A stretch of 64,000 nucleotides of DNA from Bacillus sp. FJAT-44742 (lineage in GTDB: Bacteria; Bacillota; Bacilli; Bacillales; Marinococcaceae): NCBI RefSeq assembly GCF_002797315.1, contig NZ_KZ454936.1, forward strand, positions 1,931,645-1,995,644. The letters run 5' to 3'. The position numbers were made by a program, and so were the translations under genes. Positions 37,182 through 46,160 of this stretch are shown piece by piece. The notes under the pieces were generated by a model. The model saw nothing but the letters and a program-made list of their open reading frames with translations. It was not told where the DNA came from and searched no databases. The stretch's first letter is position 1; every line of letters begins with the position of its first letter.

Positions 37182-38806
37182 ATCCGAATATCCATCCTTC
37201 CAAAATGAACCGGATTATTATTTTCCTGTAAATAGGGAGTGGCCGTATGTAAAAGAGAATGGCCATCTTTCCATTGAAGTGAGGAAAGGGTATACTCGTT
37301 TTCTTCTAATTTCTGTTTCAAATAAGGCTGCAGCCCTTTCAGCACAGCCGCAGGAGGCCGTTTTTCACTATACAACGTTATGGAAACGACACGATTTTGA
37401 ATTTGTACATCTGCCAGTGTTTCTTTTAACATTTCAAGTTCAAGAAAAATAAGCAAGCGACAATGGTCTTCGTTCAACGACCCATCTGCTCTTCGCTGTC
37501 CTTCCCACTGAATAGTAATGTCCGAACCATGCTTGCCGAAAAACAAGGGAAGCTGTATAGCCCCGTTTAAAAACGGATGCTGGGTTTCTAGTGCAAGGAG
37601 CTGCTGGCCGGTTATTCTCTGAAGAAGAAGCTCTGCTCTCTCTTTCAAAGGAAAAGGAAGAAGAGGAGAATAGTGTAAGAGAAGTGCTTTTATAGTTTCA
37701 TTTCTTTCACCACCCGTTATAAACGAGCTTTGAAGCATGTTTTCGTGCTGCATACCTAACGAGTGAAGGAGACTCTTCACATGGTTTGGAAGCAGTGGAG
37801 AAGTTGTGTTGCTGCTTATAAGCGAAAGCAGTGCCTGTCTTTCCTCCTTTGTCAGATCCCCTTGCTCATTAAGAGTAACTAACGTGTAAAAAGGCCTGGC
37901 CTCAGGCTGATTGTTTGCAAAGGAGTGAAAAAGCTGTAATAACGCTTTCATTTCCTTTGAATCAACCCCTTTTTCTTGAAATAAAGCTGATTCCATAAGC
38001 AGAGGAAAAAGCTGCTGGGGCTGCATGTTTACAAGCAGGGGTAATGGCAGTGTTGTTATTTTCCGGGCCATCTCCTGAACAGGTTGACGAGATAATCTTT
38101 TAAAAAATCGAGCTTGGGCCTCGTAAAAAAACTGAGGGTTTTTGTGGGCACCCTGGGGCACAAGATTCAGCCTTTCTAACAGTTGAAGGGCTCCTGCTTT
38201 CTCTTTGCTTCCCTCTTTTACAGCGAGTGTCAGCAAAGAAAGAAGCGGTTCTTTTTCTTTATAAGCTTTCTCTGGCACCTGCATGGATGCCTGGAATCTT
38301 TGAAGGTGTGCTACAAATTCAGCTGCTGACTCTGTGAGGTTTCCTTTCTCTCTAAGCACTTCTCCTGTTCGTATCAGCTCCTGAATTTGCAAGGATACAG
38401 ACGAGCCCTCTTTTAAAGCGCTGATCGCTGAGAACACTTCTTGTGTAAAAGGAAGACGTCGTTCCATCATCTCCCTTACAATCTCTCCCCCTTTTTCATG
38501 GAAAGCCCCTGAGCTCTGAAGAAGCTCTCCTCCTTTTGCCAATTGTTCTTCTTGAAAGGGGAGGTTGTTTTTTAAAAAATAATTCAGGAGCCACTGGTTT
38601 CCCCTGGTTTGCTGCATACCAAGTTCTATAAGGAGCTTAGAGCTTTGCTCGCTGTGTGAGAAGTCAATAGAAGGATGAAGCAGCCGCAGCCTGGGAATGC
38701 CTTTACTGGGCACTACTTTAAAAAAATAGCTCTCACCTGTCGCTAAGGAGGCTTCTAACTTAGCGGTCACAGTGGGCAGAAAGGGCTTGAAACGGATAGG
38801 AGACAT
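37178..38806 (-). CDS. ylqG: YlqG: large protein with a FliK-like C-terminal region
   Basis: The protein has about 542 residues, is mostly helical and low in obvious motifs. The C-terminal ~120 residues (QLPLFFGKHGSDITIQWEG, then LEMLKETLADVQIQNRVVSITLYS) resemble the Flg_hook fold of FliK in strand pattern. It is coupled to ylqH, a FlhB-C homologue. This pairing repeats the FliK-FlhB relationship away from the flagellar operon. The start at 38806 follows AGAGGTGA. The FliK relation is my inference from layout and partner. Confidence 0.75.
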   Translation of the reverse strand: MSPIRFKPFLPTVTAKLEASLATGESYFFKVVPSKGIPRLRLLHPSIDFSHSEQSSKLLIELGMQQTRGNQWLLNYFLKNNLPFQEEQLAKGGELLQSSGAFHEKGGEIVREMMERRLPFTQEVFSAISALKEGSSVSLQIQELIRTGEVLREKGNLTESAAEFVAHLQRFQASMQVPEKAYKEKEPLLSLLTLAVKEGSKEKAGALQLLERLNLVPQGAHKNPQFFYEAQARFFKRLSRQPVQEMARKITTLPLPLLVNMQPQQLFPLLMESALFQEKGVDSKEMKALLQLFHSFANNQPEARPFYTLVTLNEQGDLTKEERQALLSLISSNTTSPLLPNHVKSLLHSLGMQHENMLQSSFITGGERNETIKALLLHYSPLLPFPLKERAELLLQRITGQQLLALETQHPFLNGAIQLPLFFGKHGSDITIQWEGQRRADGSLNEDHCRLLIFLELEMLKETLADVQIQNRVVSITLYSEKRPPAAVLKGLQPYLKQKLEENEYTLSSLQWKDGHSLLHTATPYLQENNNPVHFGRMDIRI

Positions 38807-38825
38807 TACCAATCACCTCTTCCTT

Positions 38826-39605
38826 TTATTCATCCTTTGCAAACGACGGAACAGGGGAAAAGCTTTTTCGGTGGTAACGAGTGATCCCATATGTACGCAT
38901 TGCCTCGATATGCTCTCTTGTCCCGTATCCAGCATTCCTGCTAAACCCGTACTGTGGATATTCCTCATGTATGTCTTGCATCAGACGGTCTCGTGTCACT
39001 TTTGCTATGACCGAAGCAGCCGCAATAGACAGGCTGTTGGCATCACCTTTTACAATGGAGGTTTGCGGAACAGGTAATGGAAGATTCATAGCATCAATTA
39101 ATAAATGATCAGCTTTTTTGGAAAGCTTCTGCACTGCCTCGACCATAGCAATCTTCGTTGCCTGGTATATATTTACTTTATCAATCATCTCAGCAGGAAT
39201 ATGAACCACACCAACCGCTTCTGCTTGATCCATAATCTTTTCATAATAGTATTCCCGCTTAGCTTCTGAAAGGATTTTTGAATCTGTTAATCCTAGGAGT
39301 TTCTCTTCCTGATGTCCCAGAATGACCGCAGCCGCTGTCACCGGTCCTGCTAGCGGTCCTCTTCCCACTTCATCGATCCCTGCAACAGCCTGGTACCCCT
39401 CTTTTATCAGCTTTGCTTCATATTTGTTCATTCGCTCATATTCTTCCAGCATTTGCTGTTCCTTTTTGCGCTTTTGCTCATACCTTTTTACTACTTGCTG
39501 AACCCCTTTTCTTTCATCCTCGGCAAGCTGCTCTAAGAATTCAGCAGACGGAGGTCTCTCCTGAAATAATTCCTCTTTGATTTGGGCTATAGATAACCGT
39601 TTCAT
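38826..39605 (-). CDS. rnhB: Ribonuclease HII
   Basis: The protein has about 259 residues. Its N-terminal helical extension (about 1-70) is typical of Bacillus RNase HII. The catalytic domain starts with the acidic motif AGIDEVGRGPLAGPV. Further carboxylates are in LIDAMNL and the SIAAASVIAKVTRDR block. It cuts the RNA strand in hybrids and removes ribonucleotides from DNA. The start at 39605 was preferred to an in-frame upstream codon because family members begin near MKRLSI. Confidence 0.96.
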   Translation of the reverse strand: MKRLSIAQIKEELFQERPPSAEFLEQLAEDERKGVQQVVKRYEQKRKKEQQMLEEYERMNKYEAKLIKEGYQAVAGIDEVGRGPLAGPVTAAAVILGHQEEKLLGLTDSKILSEAKREYYYEKIMDQAEAVGVVHIPAEMIDKVNIYQATKIAMVEAVQKLSKKADHLLIDAMNLPLPVPQTSIVKGDANSLSIAAASVIAKVTRDRLMQDIHEEYPQYGFSRNAGYGTREHIEAMRTYGITRYHRKSFSPVPSFAKDE

Positions 39606-39682
39606 TGCTAAACCTACTTTCCTAACCACATTGCTTCAGTCTATATTTCTTATTTCGGTCAGTATTTTCTTTATGTAAAGAA

Positions 39683-39711
39683 CGAAAAAGAGTACAGTTA
39701 ACTTTCTGTAC
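39683..39711 (-). terminator. Hairpin overlapping the rbgA stop codon
   Basis: GTACAG (39692-39697) and CTGTAC (39706-39711) form a stem, followed on the minus strand by TCTTTTTCG. The stem includes the last codons of rbgA. It may attenuate reading into rnhB. Confidence 0.5.
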
Positions 39712-40573
39712 CCTTTTCCTTCCATTCTTCTGGCGTTTCTAATGTGAAGGGACCTAATTTTCCTCCCCGCAGATCGCGAAGAACAATTTCAGCTGCTTTA
39801 TCATAGTCAATAAATCCCCCGCTCATGAGGCAGCCTCGCTTCTTTCCAATTTCTTCAAAAAGCTCTACTCCATCGTCAGGAAGAGGCTCTTCTAATTGAT
39901 ATCTTTCTTTTAACCTTTCAGGATACCTTGATTTGAAGGTATTTAAAGCAAATAAGGCAATATCCTGAAAATCAAGCAATTCATCCTTAATTGCCCCAGT
40001 GGCAGCCAATCGGTATCCAATCTGCTGGTCTTCAAATTTAGGCCATAAAATACCGGGGGTGTCCAGCAGCTCCATTTCTTTACCTACTTTCAGCCACTGC
40101 TGTGCTTTTGTCACACCTGGTCTGTCTCCGGTTTTCGCTGTCTTTTTTCCATGAAGGCGGTTGATTAACGTTGATTTTCCCACATTAGGAATCCCAACAA
40201 TCATGGCGCGTATGGGGCGTGGACGGATCCCCTTCTTTCTCATCTTATCAAAGATAGGGGCTGTGATCTCTTTTGAATTTTGAATCATTTCTTTTATGCC
40301 GGCATCCGTGTGGGCATTTATTGCCATCGCAGCTGCTCCGTCGTTTTTAAACCAACTGATCCACTCTTTTGTCAGCTTTTCATCTGCCAGATCGCTTTTC
40401 GTTAAGATGACAAGTCTTTTTTTCTCCCCTATCACGTCATCTAGCATTGGATTTCTGGAGGAAAGAGGGATTCGGGCATCTGTAAGCTCCACCACCATAT
40501 CTACTCTTTTGAGCTGTTCCGTTACTTCTCGTCTTGCTTTGGCCATATGGCCGGGAAACCATTGGATTGTCAT
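39698..40573 (-). CDS. rbgA: Ribosome biogenesis GTPase RbgA (YlqF)
   Basis: The 291-residue protein is a circularly permuted GTPase. NKxD-type LTKSDLAD comes before the P-loop [14 protein letters not shown] and [10 protein letters not shown]. The N-terminus [16 protein letters not shown] is diagnostic and fixes the start at 40573, with AGGTG upstream. It helps late 50S subunit assembly. It lies next to lepB and rnhB, as in related bacilli. Confidence 0.97.
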   Translation of the reverse strand: MTIQWFPGHMAKARREVTEQLKRVDMVVELTDARIPLSSRNPMLDDVIGEKKRLVILTKSDLADEKLTKEWISWFKNDGAAAMAINAHTDAGIKEMIQNSKEITAPIFDKMRKKGIRPRPIRAMIVGIPNVGKSTLINRLHGKKTAKTGDRPGVTKAQQWLKVGKEMELLDTPGILWPKFEDQQIGYRLAATGAIKDELLDFQDIALFALNTFKSRYPERLKERYQLEEPLPDDGVELFEEIGKKRGCLMSGGFIDYDKAAEIVLRDLRGGKLGPFTLETPEEWKEKGTES

Positions 40574-40602
40574 GCTATCACCTGCTCTTTTCATTCTAGT
40601 TC

Positions 40603-41157
40603 TTAGGGGACAAAACCGAGCCGTGAGACAGGCCAAAACGTAAAGCTTGCCTTCCCTATAATATCATCAATGGAAACCAGGCCAAAGGCTCTTGAATCCA
40701 GGCTGTGGTTCCGGTTATCCCCAAGGACAAATACATAGCCTTCAGGGACAGTTACCTCCCCAGTCACCCCTTCAAGAGTAAAATCAGGAGTCAGCGTGTG
40801 CTCTTTGATCTCGTCAGGGTACTCTCTCAAGAAAGGTTCTTCGATTTTTTGCTCATTTAAATACAATTCGTTATGGGCATAGTTTAATTTGTCCCCTGGG
40901 GTGGCGATTATCCTTTTTATGTAATCTTTTTCAGGAGTGGCATGGAAAACGACAACATCAAAAGTAGATGGTTCAGAAAACCAGTAGCCGGCTTTGTTAA
41001 CAACTACTCTGTCTTCATGGGAAAGAGCGGGCATCATTGACTGGCCTTCTACTACGATCGGCACGACCAACAACCCTCTTGTCACCGCTACAATAATAAA
41101 CGCAAACGCCATAAGCAGCAGTCCTTCTCTGATTTCTACTTCATGTCTTTTCATCAT
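40603..41157 (-). CDS. lepB: Type I signal peptidase
   Basis: This Bacillus-type (SipS/T-like) signal peptidase has about 184 residues. It has a membrane anchor near 12-36, catalytic Ser40 in EGQSMMP and Lys81 in DYIKRIIA. Box E is [14 protein letters not shown] near the C-terminus. It cleaves signal peptides outside the membrane. GAGGAG precedes the paired ATGs at 41157. B. subtilis has no signal peptidase at this place, as I recall, but several relatives do. Confidence 0.96.
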   Translation of the reverse strand: MMKRHEVEIREGLLLMAFAFIIVAVTRGLLVVPIVVEGQSMMPALSHEDRVVVNKAGYWFSEPSTFDVVVFHATPEKDYIKRIIATPGDKLNYAHNELYLNEQKIEEPFLREYPDEIKEHTLTPDFTLEGVTGEVTVPEGYVFVLGDNRNHSLDSRAFGLVSIDDIIGKASFTFWPVSRLGFVP

Positions 41158-41257
41158 CCCTTTTTCTCCTCGCCTATCAATTCCTAACATTTCTAATAAG
41201 AAAGCACTTATTCACTATGGTTTTGTTTCTTTATCTTACCTTATCCTGCAAGTACAA

Positions 41258-41286
41258 AAAAGGAGCTTGGTTGCCAAGCTCCTTTT
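41258..41286 (-). terminator. Terminator after rplS
   Basis: A perfect 13-base stem (41258-41270 with 41274-41286) around a 3-base loop, with A-rich and T-rich ends, about 10 bases after the rplS stop. It should separate rplS from lepB. Confidence 0.92.
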
Positions 41287-41296
41287 ACACCTAATC

Positions 41297-41641
41297 CTAT
41301 CTGAGTTCTTTAATTCTAGCTGCTTTACCTTGCAGACTGCGAAGGTAGTACAATCTAGCTTGACGTACTTTTCCGCGGCGTTTCAATTCGACCTTGTCGA
41401 TACGCGGAGAATGTACTGGGAACGTTCTTTCAATTCCTACGCCATAGGATACTTTTCGTACAGTAAACGTTTCACTGATTCCGCCTCCGCGGCGCTTGAT
41501 TACTACGCCTTCGAATACCTGGATACGTTCACGAGTTCCCTCGACAACTTTCACGTGTACACGTACTGTGTCACCGGCGCGAAATGCAGGAAGGTCAGTT
41601 TTTAACTGTTCTTGAGTAATTTCACGAATAAGCTGTTCCAT
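41297..41641 (-). CDS. rplS: 50S ribosomal protein L19
   Basis: The 114-residue protein has the L19 signatures [26 protein letters not shown] and [10 protein letters not shown]-like blocks, ending [16 protein letters not shown]19 sits at the subunit interface. It has its own promoter overlapping the trmD stop, an L19-type leader and a strong terminator, so it can be made alone. Confidence 0.98.
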   Translation of the reverse strand: MEQLIREITQEQLKTDLPAFRAGDTVRVHVKVVEGTRERIQVFEGVVIKRRGGGISETFTVRKVSYGVGIERTFPVHSPRIDKVELKRRGKVRQARLYYLRSLQGKAARIKELR

Positions 41642-41659
41642 CTTAATTTCCCCTCCTTC

Positions 41660-41712
41660 TCTCGAATGCTCTTACGGTACTGCTTCCGCAGCGGAACATC
41701 GTATTCACGGGG
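41660..41712 (-). ncRNA. Ribosomal protein L19 leader RNA
   Basis: The rplS 5' leader contains a compact GC-rich structured part (TTCCGCTGCGGAAGCAG, then GTAAGAGCAT) just before the GGAGGGG ribosome site. I recall an L19 leader family upstream of rplS in low-GC Gram-positives with this kind of sequence, presumed to bind L19 and repress its own translation. Boundaries are approximate and the match is from memory. Confidence 0.65.
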
Positions 41713-41729
41713 CTTTCGCCACAAAGAGT

Positions 41730-41758
41730 ATCATACCATATGACGTAAGTGATATCAA
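41730..41758 (-). promoter_or_regulatory. Sigma-A promoter of rplS
   Basis: TTGATA (41753-41758), 17 bases, TATGAT (41730-41735), each 5 of 6. The -35 overlaps the trmD stop codon. It gives a leader of about 80 bases. Confidence 0.75.
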
Positions 41759-42495
41759 CTGTCTCTGCTGTTTTTTATTTCATCAAGCCACTTTTTCTCT
41801 TCTGCATGTAATCTTTCAATATCCAGAAGATCAGGTCTCCGCTCATAGGTTCGTTTGAGTGCTTCCTTTCTCCGCCATTCTTCGATGCGCTTATGATGCC
41901 CAGAGAGGAGAACGTCGGGTACCTTCATGCCTCGGAAGTCTGCAGGCCTCGTATAATGAGGATGCTCTAAATATCCTGTGGAAAAGGAGTCCGTAACCGC
42001 AGAGTCTTTGTTGCCAAGTACTTCCGGAAGCAGCCTGGTCACACTGTCGGCAATAACCATTGAACCAAGCTCGCCTCCCGTAAGAACAAAGTCACCAATA
42101 GAAATTTCATCCGTAACCAGCTGCTCTCGAATACGTTCATCATATCCTTCATAGTGACCGCAAATAAAGATAAGATGCTTTTCTTCTGCCAGTTCTTCAG
42201 CTGTCTCCTGGGTAAAGCGCTTTCCCTGAGGGCAGAGAAGTATCACTCTTGGCTTTGCATGGCTTGCTGCCGATGCATCTTCGACAGCATCAAACAGAGG
42301 CTGGGGAGTGAGCACCATGCCGGCTCCGCCGCCATACGGGTAGTCATCTACTTTCTGGTGCTTGTTTTCAGAATAAGAGCGAAAGTCTGTCACATGGTAT
42401 TCTACTGCCTTTTTATCCTGTGCCTGCTTCAAAATGGAGGTGTTTAAAACTCCATGAAACATCTCTGGAAAAAGAGTTAAAAAATCCATTCTCAT
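41755..42495 (-). CDS. trmD: tRNA (guanine-37-N1)-methyltransferase TrmD
   Basis: The 246-residue SPOUT enzyme has the SAM-binding knot ([36 protein letters not shown]). It makes m1G37, which prevents frameshifting. The start overlaps the rimM stop by 4 bases. The C-terminal helical part binds the anticodon arm. Confidence 0.98.
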   Translation of the reverse strand: MRMDFLTLFPEMFHGVLNTSILKQAQDKKAVEYHVTDFRSYSENKHQKVDDYPYGGGAGMVLTPQPLFDAVEDASAASHAKPRVILLCPQGKRFTQETAEELAEEKHLIFICGHYEGYDERIREQLVTDEISIGDFVLTGGELGSMVIADSVTRLLPEVLGNKDSAVTDSFSTGYLEHPHYTRPADFRGMKVPDVLLSGHHKRIEEWRRKEALKRTYERRPDLLDIERLHAEEKKWLDEIKNSRDS

Positions 42496-43019
42496 TCTGG
42501 CAGCAGCCCTTCCATAAGACGGACTGTAATTTTCTCTTTTTCTATGTCTACATCAGTCACTACTTCCTCTATATAGGGAATGAGAATGTCCTTTCCTTTT
42601 CCTTTCTGTTTCACGACCCAGACATCATTGGCACCGGGAGAGAGAATTTCCTTAACCGTTCCAAGAATCTCCCCTTCATCAGTGACAACTTCGCAGCCGA
42701 TAATGTCATGATGGTAGTATTCATTTTCTTCTAGAGCACCAAGCTGGTCCTCTGCCACTTTTAGTTCCCCGCCCTTTAAAGGTTCTACTTCATTTAACGA
42801 ATGGTATCCTTCAAACTGCAGAAGGTGAAACTGCTTATGGAGACGATGTGTTTTTACCGTTAAAGGGATCACTTCTTCTTGATCAGGATAGGAAAAGTAA
42901 AGCAAAGCTCCTTCCTGAAACCTTTCCTCTTCAAAGTCGGTTACAGAAATGACTCTCACTTCCCCTTTTACTCCATGAGTATTAACAATCTTACCTACAT
43001 TAAACCAGTTCGTTGTCAT
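42492..43019 (-). CDS. rimM: 16S rRNA processing protein RimM
   Basis: The protein has about 175 residues. The N-terminal RimM domain begins [24 protein letters not shown]-terminal PRC-barrel follows ([20 protein letters not shown]). It binds S19 during 30S head maturation. The start at 43019 is set by homology; the open frame runs further upstream through ylqD in another frame. It overlaps ylqD by 20 bases. Confidence 0.96.
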   Translation of the reverse strand: MTTNWFNVGKIVNTHGVKGEVRVISVTDFEEERFQEGALLYFSYPDQEEVIPLTVKTHRLHKQFHLLQFEGYHSLNEVEPLKGGELKVAEDQLGALEENEYYHHDIIGCEVVTDEGEILGTVKEILSPGANDVWVVKQKGKGKDILIPYIEEVVTDVDIEKEKITVRLMEGLLPE

Positions 43020-43422
43020 CTTCTGACCTTCCCTTTCTGATCTCATGTACTTTCCCGTTTTTAATGATGATTTCATCCTCTTGCATGATGTTTTCCCAAT
43101 CGTCCCCTTCTTCAACAAGACAAAGGGTGTCCACTGTCCCGTCTGGCATTTCAGTTTCGAGAGGGATTTGTTCAAGCTGGGACTTCTGAAAGTCAGCTGC
43201 CCTGATCTTTTCTAAACGCTTATGGATTTCCTTTTCAAAGCGTTCCTTTGTTTTGATCCTCCTGGAATCCTGCACAGCCTTCAGCTGTTTTTGCATCTGA
43301 AAACGGAGTTGTTCGATTTCTCTTTCATACCGTTCAACTTGTCTATTTAATTCAGAGAGTAAATACTGCTTTCTCTCAGGAGTTAATATTTGCTTTATTT
43401 GGGCTTTCTTTATAATCCTCAT
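43000..43422 (-). CDS. ylqD: YlqD family protein
   Basis: This charged 140-residue protein starts [16 protein letters not shown] and has a long helical coiled-coil middle ([16 protein letters not shown]) and a small acidic beta-rich end. It is conserved in this rpsP-khpA-ylqD-rimM-trmD cluster of Bacillaceae. No function is established. AAGAGGTGGG lies before the ATG at 43422. A terminator separates it from khpA. Confidence 0.88.
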   Translation of the reverse strand: MRIIKKAQIKQILTPERKQYLLSELNRQVERYEREIEQLRFQMQKQLKAVQDSRRIKTKERFEKEIHKRLEKIRAADFQKSQLEQIPLETEMPDGTVDTLCLVEEGDDWENIMQEDEIIIKNGKVHEIRKGRSEDDNELV

Positions 43423-43551
43423 AACCCACCTCTTATTTGCTGGCATATACAAAAGAAGTATTCCGGCAATGAATAATGCTGGGAGGTTCCCTTAGTTGTA
43501 ACTGGATAACACTTGCACTATATCCCCATTTTACATTCTTTTATAGGGTAA

Positions 43552-43583
43552 AAAAAGGGAGAGGAAGCCTCCTCACCCTTTTT
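43552..43583 (-). terminator. Terminator after khpA
   Basis: An eight-base outer stem (AAAAAGGG with CCCTTTTT) and a five-base inner stem around a 4-base loop, with one mismatch. It lies right after the khpA stop and ends the rpsP-khpA unit. Confidence 0.85.
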
Positions 43584-43589
43584 GTTCTC

Positions 43590-43820
43590 TTATTCAACAA
43601 TGTCAAGCCGAACACGTTTATTATGATGGGAACCGGCTGCATAAAGCACGGTACGGATCGCATTGGCTATTTTCCCTTGCTTTCCGATCACTTTTCCCAT
43701 ATCTTCCTCGTGGACCGATAGTGTGAGGACGAGGGTGTTATCTTGCTCCTTTTCCTGAACACGTACCGCATCAGGATGATCCACGAGGGCACGGGCCATG
43801 TTTTCAACAAGCTGTTTCAT
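43590..43820 (-). CDS. khpA: KH-domain RNA-binding protein KhpA (YlqC)
   Basis: This is a single 76-residue KH domain with the GxxG loop in GKVIGKQGKIANAIRTVL. KhpA pairs with KhpB (Jag/EloR) and binds small and messenger RNAs in Gram-positive bacteria, affecting cell length and gene expression. It lies 32 bases after rpsP. Confidence 0.95.
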   Translation of the reverse strand: MKQLVENMARALVDHPDAVRVQEKEQDNTLVLTLSVHEEDMGKVIGKQGKIANAIRTVLYAAGSHHNKRVRLDIVE

Positions 43821-43852
43821 GAACCGATCCCTCGCTTATCCGCCATCCAGCG

Positions 43853-44125
43853 TTATTTTTGATTCTTTGCGTTGTGTAGCTTTTCCATGATTCCTTCTCT
43901 TGAGAAAAGGTTGCGTACAGTGTCAGACGGCTTAGCGCCTTCTAGCATCCAGTTTACAGCTTTGTCTTCGTTAAGATTTACCACTGCTGGATCTTCAAGA
44001 GGATTGTAAGTTCCAATCTCCTCGATAAATCTACCATCACGTGGAGCACGAGAATCTGCTACAACCACACGGTAGAAAGGTTTCTTTTTACTTCCCATAC
44101 GTTTAAGACGAATTTTAACTGCCAT
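43853..44125 (-). CDS. rpsP: 30S ribosomal protein S16
   Basis: The 90-residue protein starts [24 protein letters not shown], the S16 signature. It stabilises the 5' domain of 16S rRNA. GGAGGTG precedes the ATG and a near-consensus promoter lies just upstream, so rpsP-khpA is its own unit. Confidence 0.98.
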   Translation of the reverse strand: MAVKIRLKRMGSKKKPFYRVVVADSRAPRDGRFIEEIGTYNPLEDPAVVNLNEDKAVNWMLEGAKPSDTVRNLFSREGIMEKLHNAKNQK

Positions 44126-44160
44126 TTATGGTCACCTCCAAATTTATTTCACAATAGCAC

Positions 44161-44189
44161 ATTATAATAGGTTATTGACTCGCTGTAAA
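44161..44189 (-). promoter_or_regulatory. Sigma-A promoter of rpsP
   Basis: TTTACA (44184-44189), 17 bases, TATAAT (44161-44166): 5 of 6 and 6 of 6. It lies about 35 bases before the rpsP ATG and just past the ffh stop. Confidence 0.85.
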
Positions 44190-44205
44190 GGCTTTTTCCT
44201 TTTCA

Positions 44206-45555
44206 CTACATAAAAGGGAAATTAAAGCCGCCTTTACCCTTTTTCTTTCCTTTTTGCATCGAAGACATTTGTTTCATCATTTTCTTCATATCTTCAAATT
44301 GCTTTAAGAGACGGTTGACATCCTGGATGGTTGTACCGCTCCCTTTTGCAATTCTCCGTTTTCGGCTTGCATTCATGAGAGACGGATTCTGCTTCTCATC
44401 CTTAGTCATAGAGCGGACAATGGCTTCGACACGGCCAATTTGACTTTCATCGACCTGGGCATTTTTCAGCCCTTTCATTTTGTTCATCCCCGGCATCATG
44501 TTTAACAGCTCATCGAGCGGCCCCATGCTGCGAACTTGCTCTAATTGTTCTAAAAAGTCATCGAAGGTAAGATCTGCATTTCTCATTTTCTTTTCTAGTT
44601 CTTTTGCTCTTTCTTCATCCACGTTGGTCTGGGCTTTTTCAATGAGGGACAGGACATCTCCCATTCCGAGGATGCGCGAAGCCATCCGCTCCGGATGAAA
44701 CGGCTCAAGCTGGTCAATCTTTTCACCCATACCCGCAAATTTAATCGGTGTATCGGTGACAGCTTTAACAGATAAAGCAGCACCGCCCCGGGTGTCACCA
44801 TCAAGCTTGGTAAGAATGACTCCAGTAAGCCCGAGCTGTTCATTAAAGCTTTCCGCAACATTGACCGCATCTTGTCCGGTCATTGCATCCACAACCAATA
44901 GAATTTCATCGGGATTTACTTTTTCTTTGATCTGTAAAAGTTCATCCATGAGATCTTCATCAACATGAAGGCGTCCTGCCGTATCAATCAGAACATAATC
45001 ATTATGCTCTTCTTTTGCCTTGTCAACAGCCTGTGAAGCAATATCAACAGGGCTCACCTGGTCTCCTAAGGAAAATACAGGCATATTCAGCTGTCCGCCA
45101 AGAGTTTCAAGCTGTTTAATAGCAGCAGGACGGTAAATGTCGGCTGCGGCCATTAACGGCTGCCTGTTATGCTTTTTCCGGAGGTGGTTGGCAAGCTTTG
45201 CTGTGCTCGTTGTCTTACCGGCCCCTTGCAGGCCTACCATCATCACTACCGTCGGAGGTTTCTGAGCATGGGCAATTTTGCTTTGCTCTCCTCCCATAAG
45301 CTCCTGAAGTTCCTCGTTAACTACCTTGATTACCTGCTGGCCCGGCGTAAGGCTTTTCATTACTTCCTGGCCGACCGCTCTTTCTTTCACCCGATTGATA
45401 AACTGCTTTACGACTTTAAAGTTCACATCGGCTTCTAAAAGAGCCAGGCGCACTTCCCGCATCATTTCTTTCACATCTGCTTCAGATACTTTTCCACGTC
45501 CCTTAATACGATCGAGGGTACCTTGCAGGCGTTCAGCCAGTCCTTCAAATGCCAT
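44206..45555 (-). CDS. ffh: Signal recognition particle protein Ffh
   Basis: The 449-residue protein has an N domain, a G domain with P-loop GLQGAGKTT near 108-116, DTAGRLHVDE and TKLDGDTRGG. The Met-rich M domain (PGMNKMKGL, MMKQMSSMQKG) binds signal sequences and SRP RNA. It shares its first base with the ylxM stop. It works with FtsY, encoded upstream. Confidence 0.98.
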   Translation of the reverse strand: MAFEGLAERLQGTLDRIKGRGKVSEADVKEMMREVRLALLEADVNFKVVKQFINRVKERAVGQEVMKSLTPGQQVIKVVNEELQELMGGEQSKIAHAQKPPTVVMMVGLQGAGKTTSTAKLANHLRKKHNRQPLMAAADIYRPAAIKQLETLGGQLNMPVFSLGDQVSPVDIASQAVDKAKEEHNDYVLIDTAGRLHVDEDLMDELLQIKEKVNPDEILLVVDAMTGQDAVNVAESFNEQLGLTGVILTKLDGDTRGGAALSVKAVTDTPIKFAGMGEKIDQLEPFHPERMASRILGMGDVLSLIEKAQTNVDEERAKELEKKMRNADLTFDDFLEQLEQVRSMGPLDELLNMMPGMNKMKGLKNAQVDESQIGRVEAIVRSMTKDEKQNPSLMNASRKRRIAKGSGTTIQDVNRLLKQFEDMKKMMKQMSSMQKGKKKGKGGFNFPFM

Positions 45556-45902
45556 CAGTTCATCCCCTCCTCTTCAATTTTTTCAAGAGAAGCAATAATC
45601 GTTCCGATCTCTTCAGATAAACAGCCACCCGCTCCCAATAGAGCTTTCAACTGCTTATACTTACTTGTTCGTTCTTTATATTTTGAGTAAAGGCTTAATT
45701 TCTGCTCGTACTCTTCAAGCATTGCCTCCGTTCGTTTGATATTATCATAAACAGCCTGCCTGCTCACATCAAACTCCTCGGCAATCTCACCAAGAGAGTA
45801 ATCATCCAAAAAATATAATTCCATATATTTCTGTTGCTTACTTGTTAACAAGGGTTGATAAAAGTCAAATAAAGCATTCATTCGAACAGTTTTCTCTAAC
45901 AA
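45555..45902 (-). CDS. ylxM: YlxM, SRP-associated helix-turn-helix protein
   Basis: This protein of about 115 residues contains a sigma-70 region 4-like helix-turn-helix ([25 protein letters not shown]). YlxM stimulates SRP GTPase activity in streptococci and is encoded with ffh in most Bacillota. The start is put at TTG 45902, after GGGGTGG, matching the family start LEKTxRMN. A promoter at 45946-45974 would put the start point downstream of the longer upstream ATG, which supports this choice. Confidence 0.88.
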   Translation of the reverse strand: MLEKTVRMNALFDFYQPLLTSKQQKYMELYFLDDYSLGEIAEEFDVSRQAVYDNIKRTEAMLEEYEQKLSLYSKYKERTSKYKQLKALLGAGGCLSEEIGTIIASLEKIEEEGMN

Positions 45903-45945
45903 CTTGTCCACCCCTTGTGTTAAGTGAAATTCCTTTACAAAGGGC

Positions 45946-45974
45946 ATATTACAGGAATAAAAGACTGTTGTCAA
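45946..45974 (-). promoter_or_regulatory. Sigma-A promoter of ylxM-ffh
   Basis: A perfect TTGACA (45969-45974), 17 bases, TAATAT (45946-45951). It gives a leader of about 37 bases before the ylxM TTG. Confidence 0.7.
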
Positions 45975-46160
45975 GAAAAAATCTTAACGGCCTTTTCCTA
46001 TTGTTTTTTATAACGAAACGGCACGAGAGATTGCTCACTACTCTAACCAAACAGGCTGCACCTGCCGCCAGACTTTGCCTCTTAAGAATTGACGTTTCCT
46101 GCGCGATCAGACCGCCTTCTCTGTGGGTTATCCTCCATCATTTTTATGAAAAACTCTTCC

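Noticed and set aside
45903-45974. An ATG start for ylxM at 45974, giving 139 residues.
   Set aside because: This ATG falls in the -35 box of a strong promoter, so the transcript would begin after it. The TTG at 45902 fits family starts.
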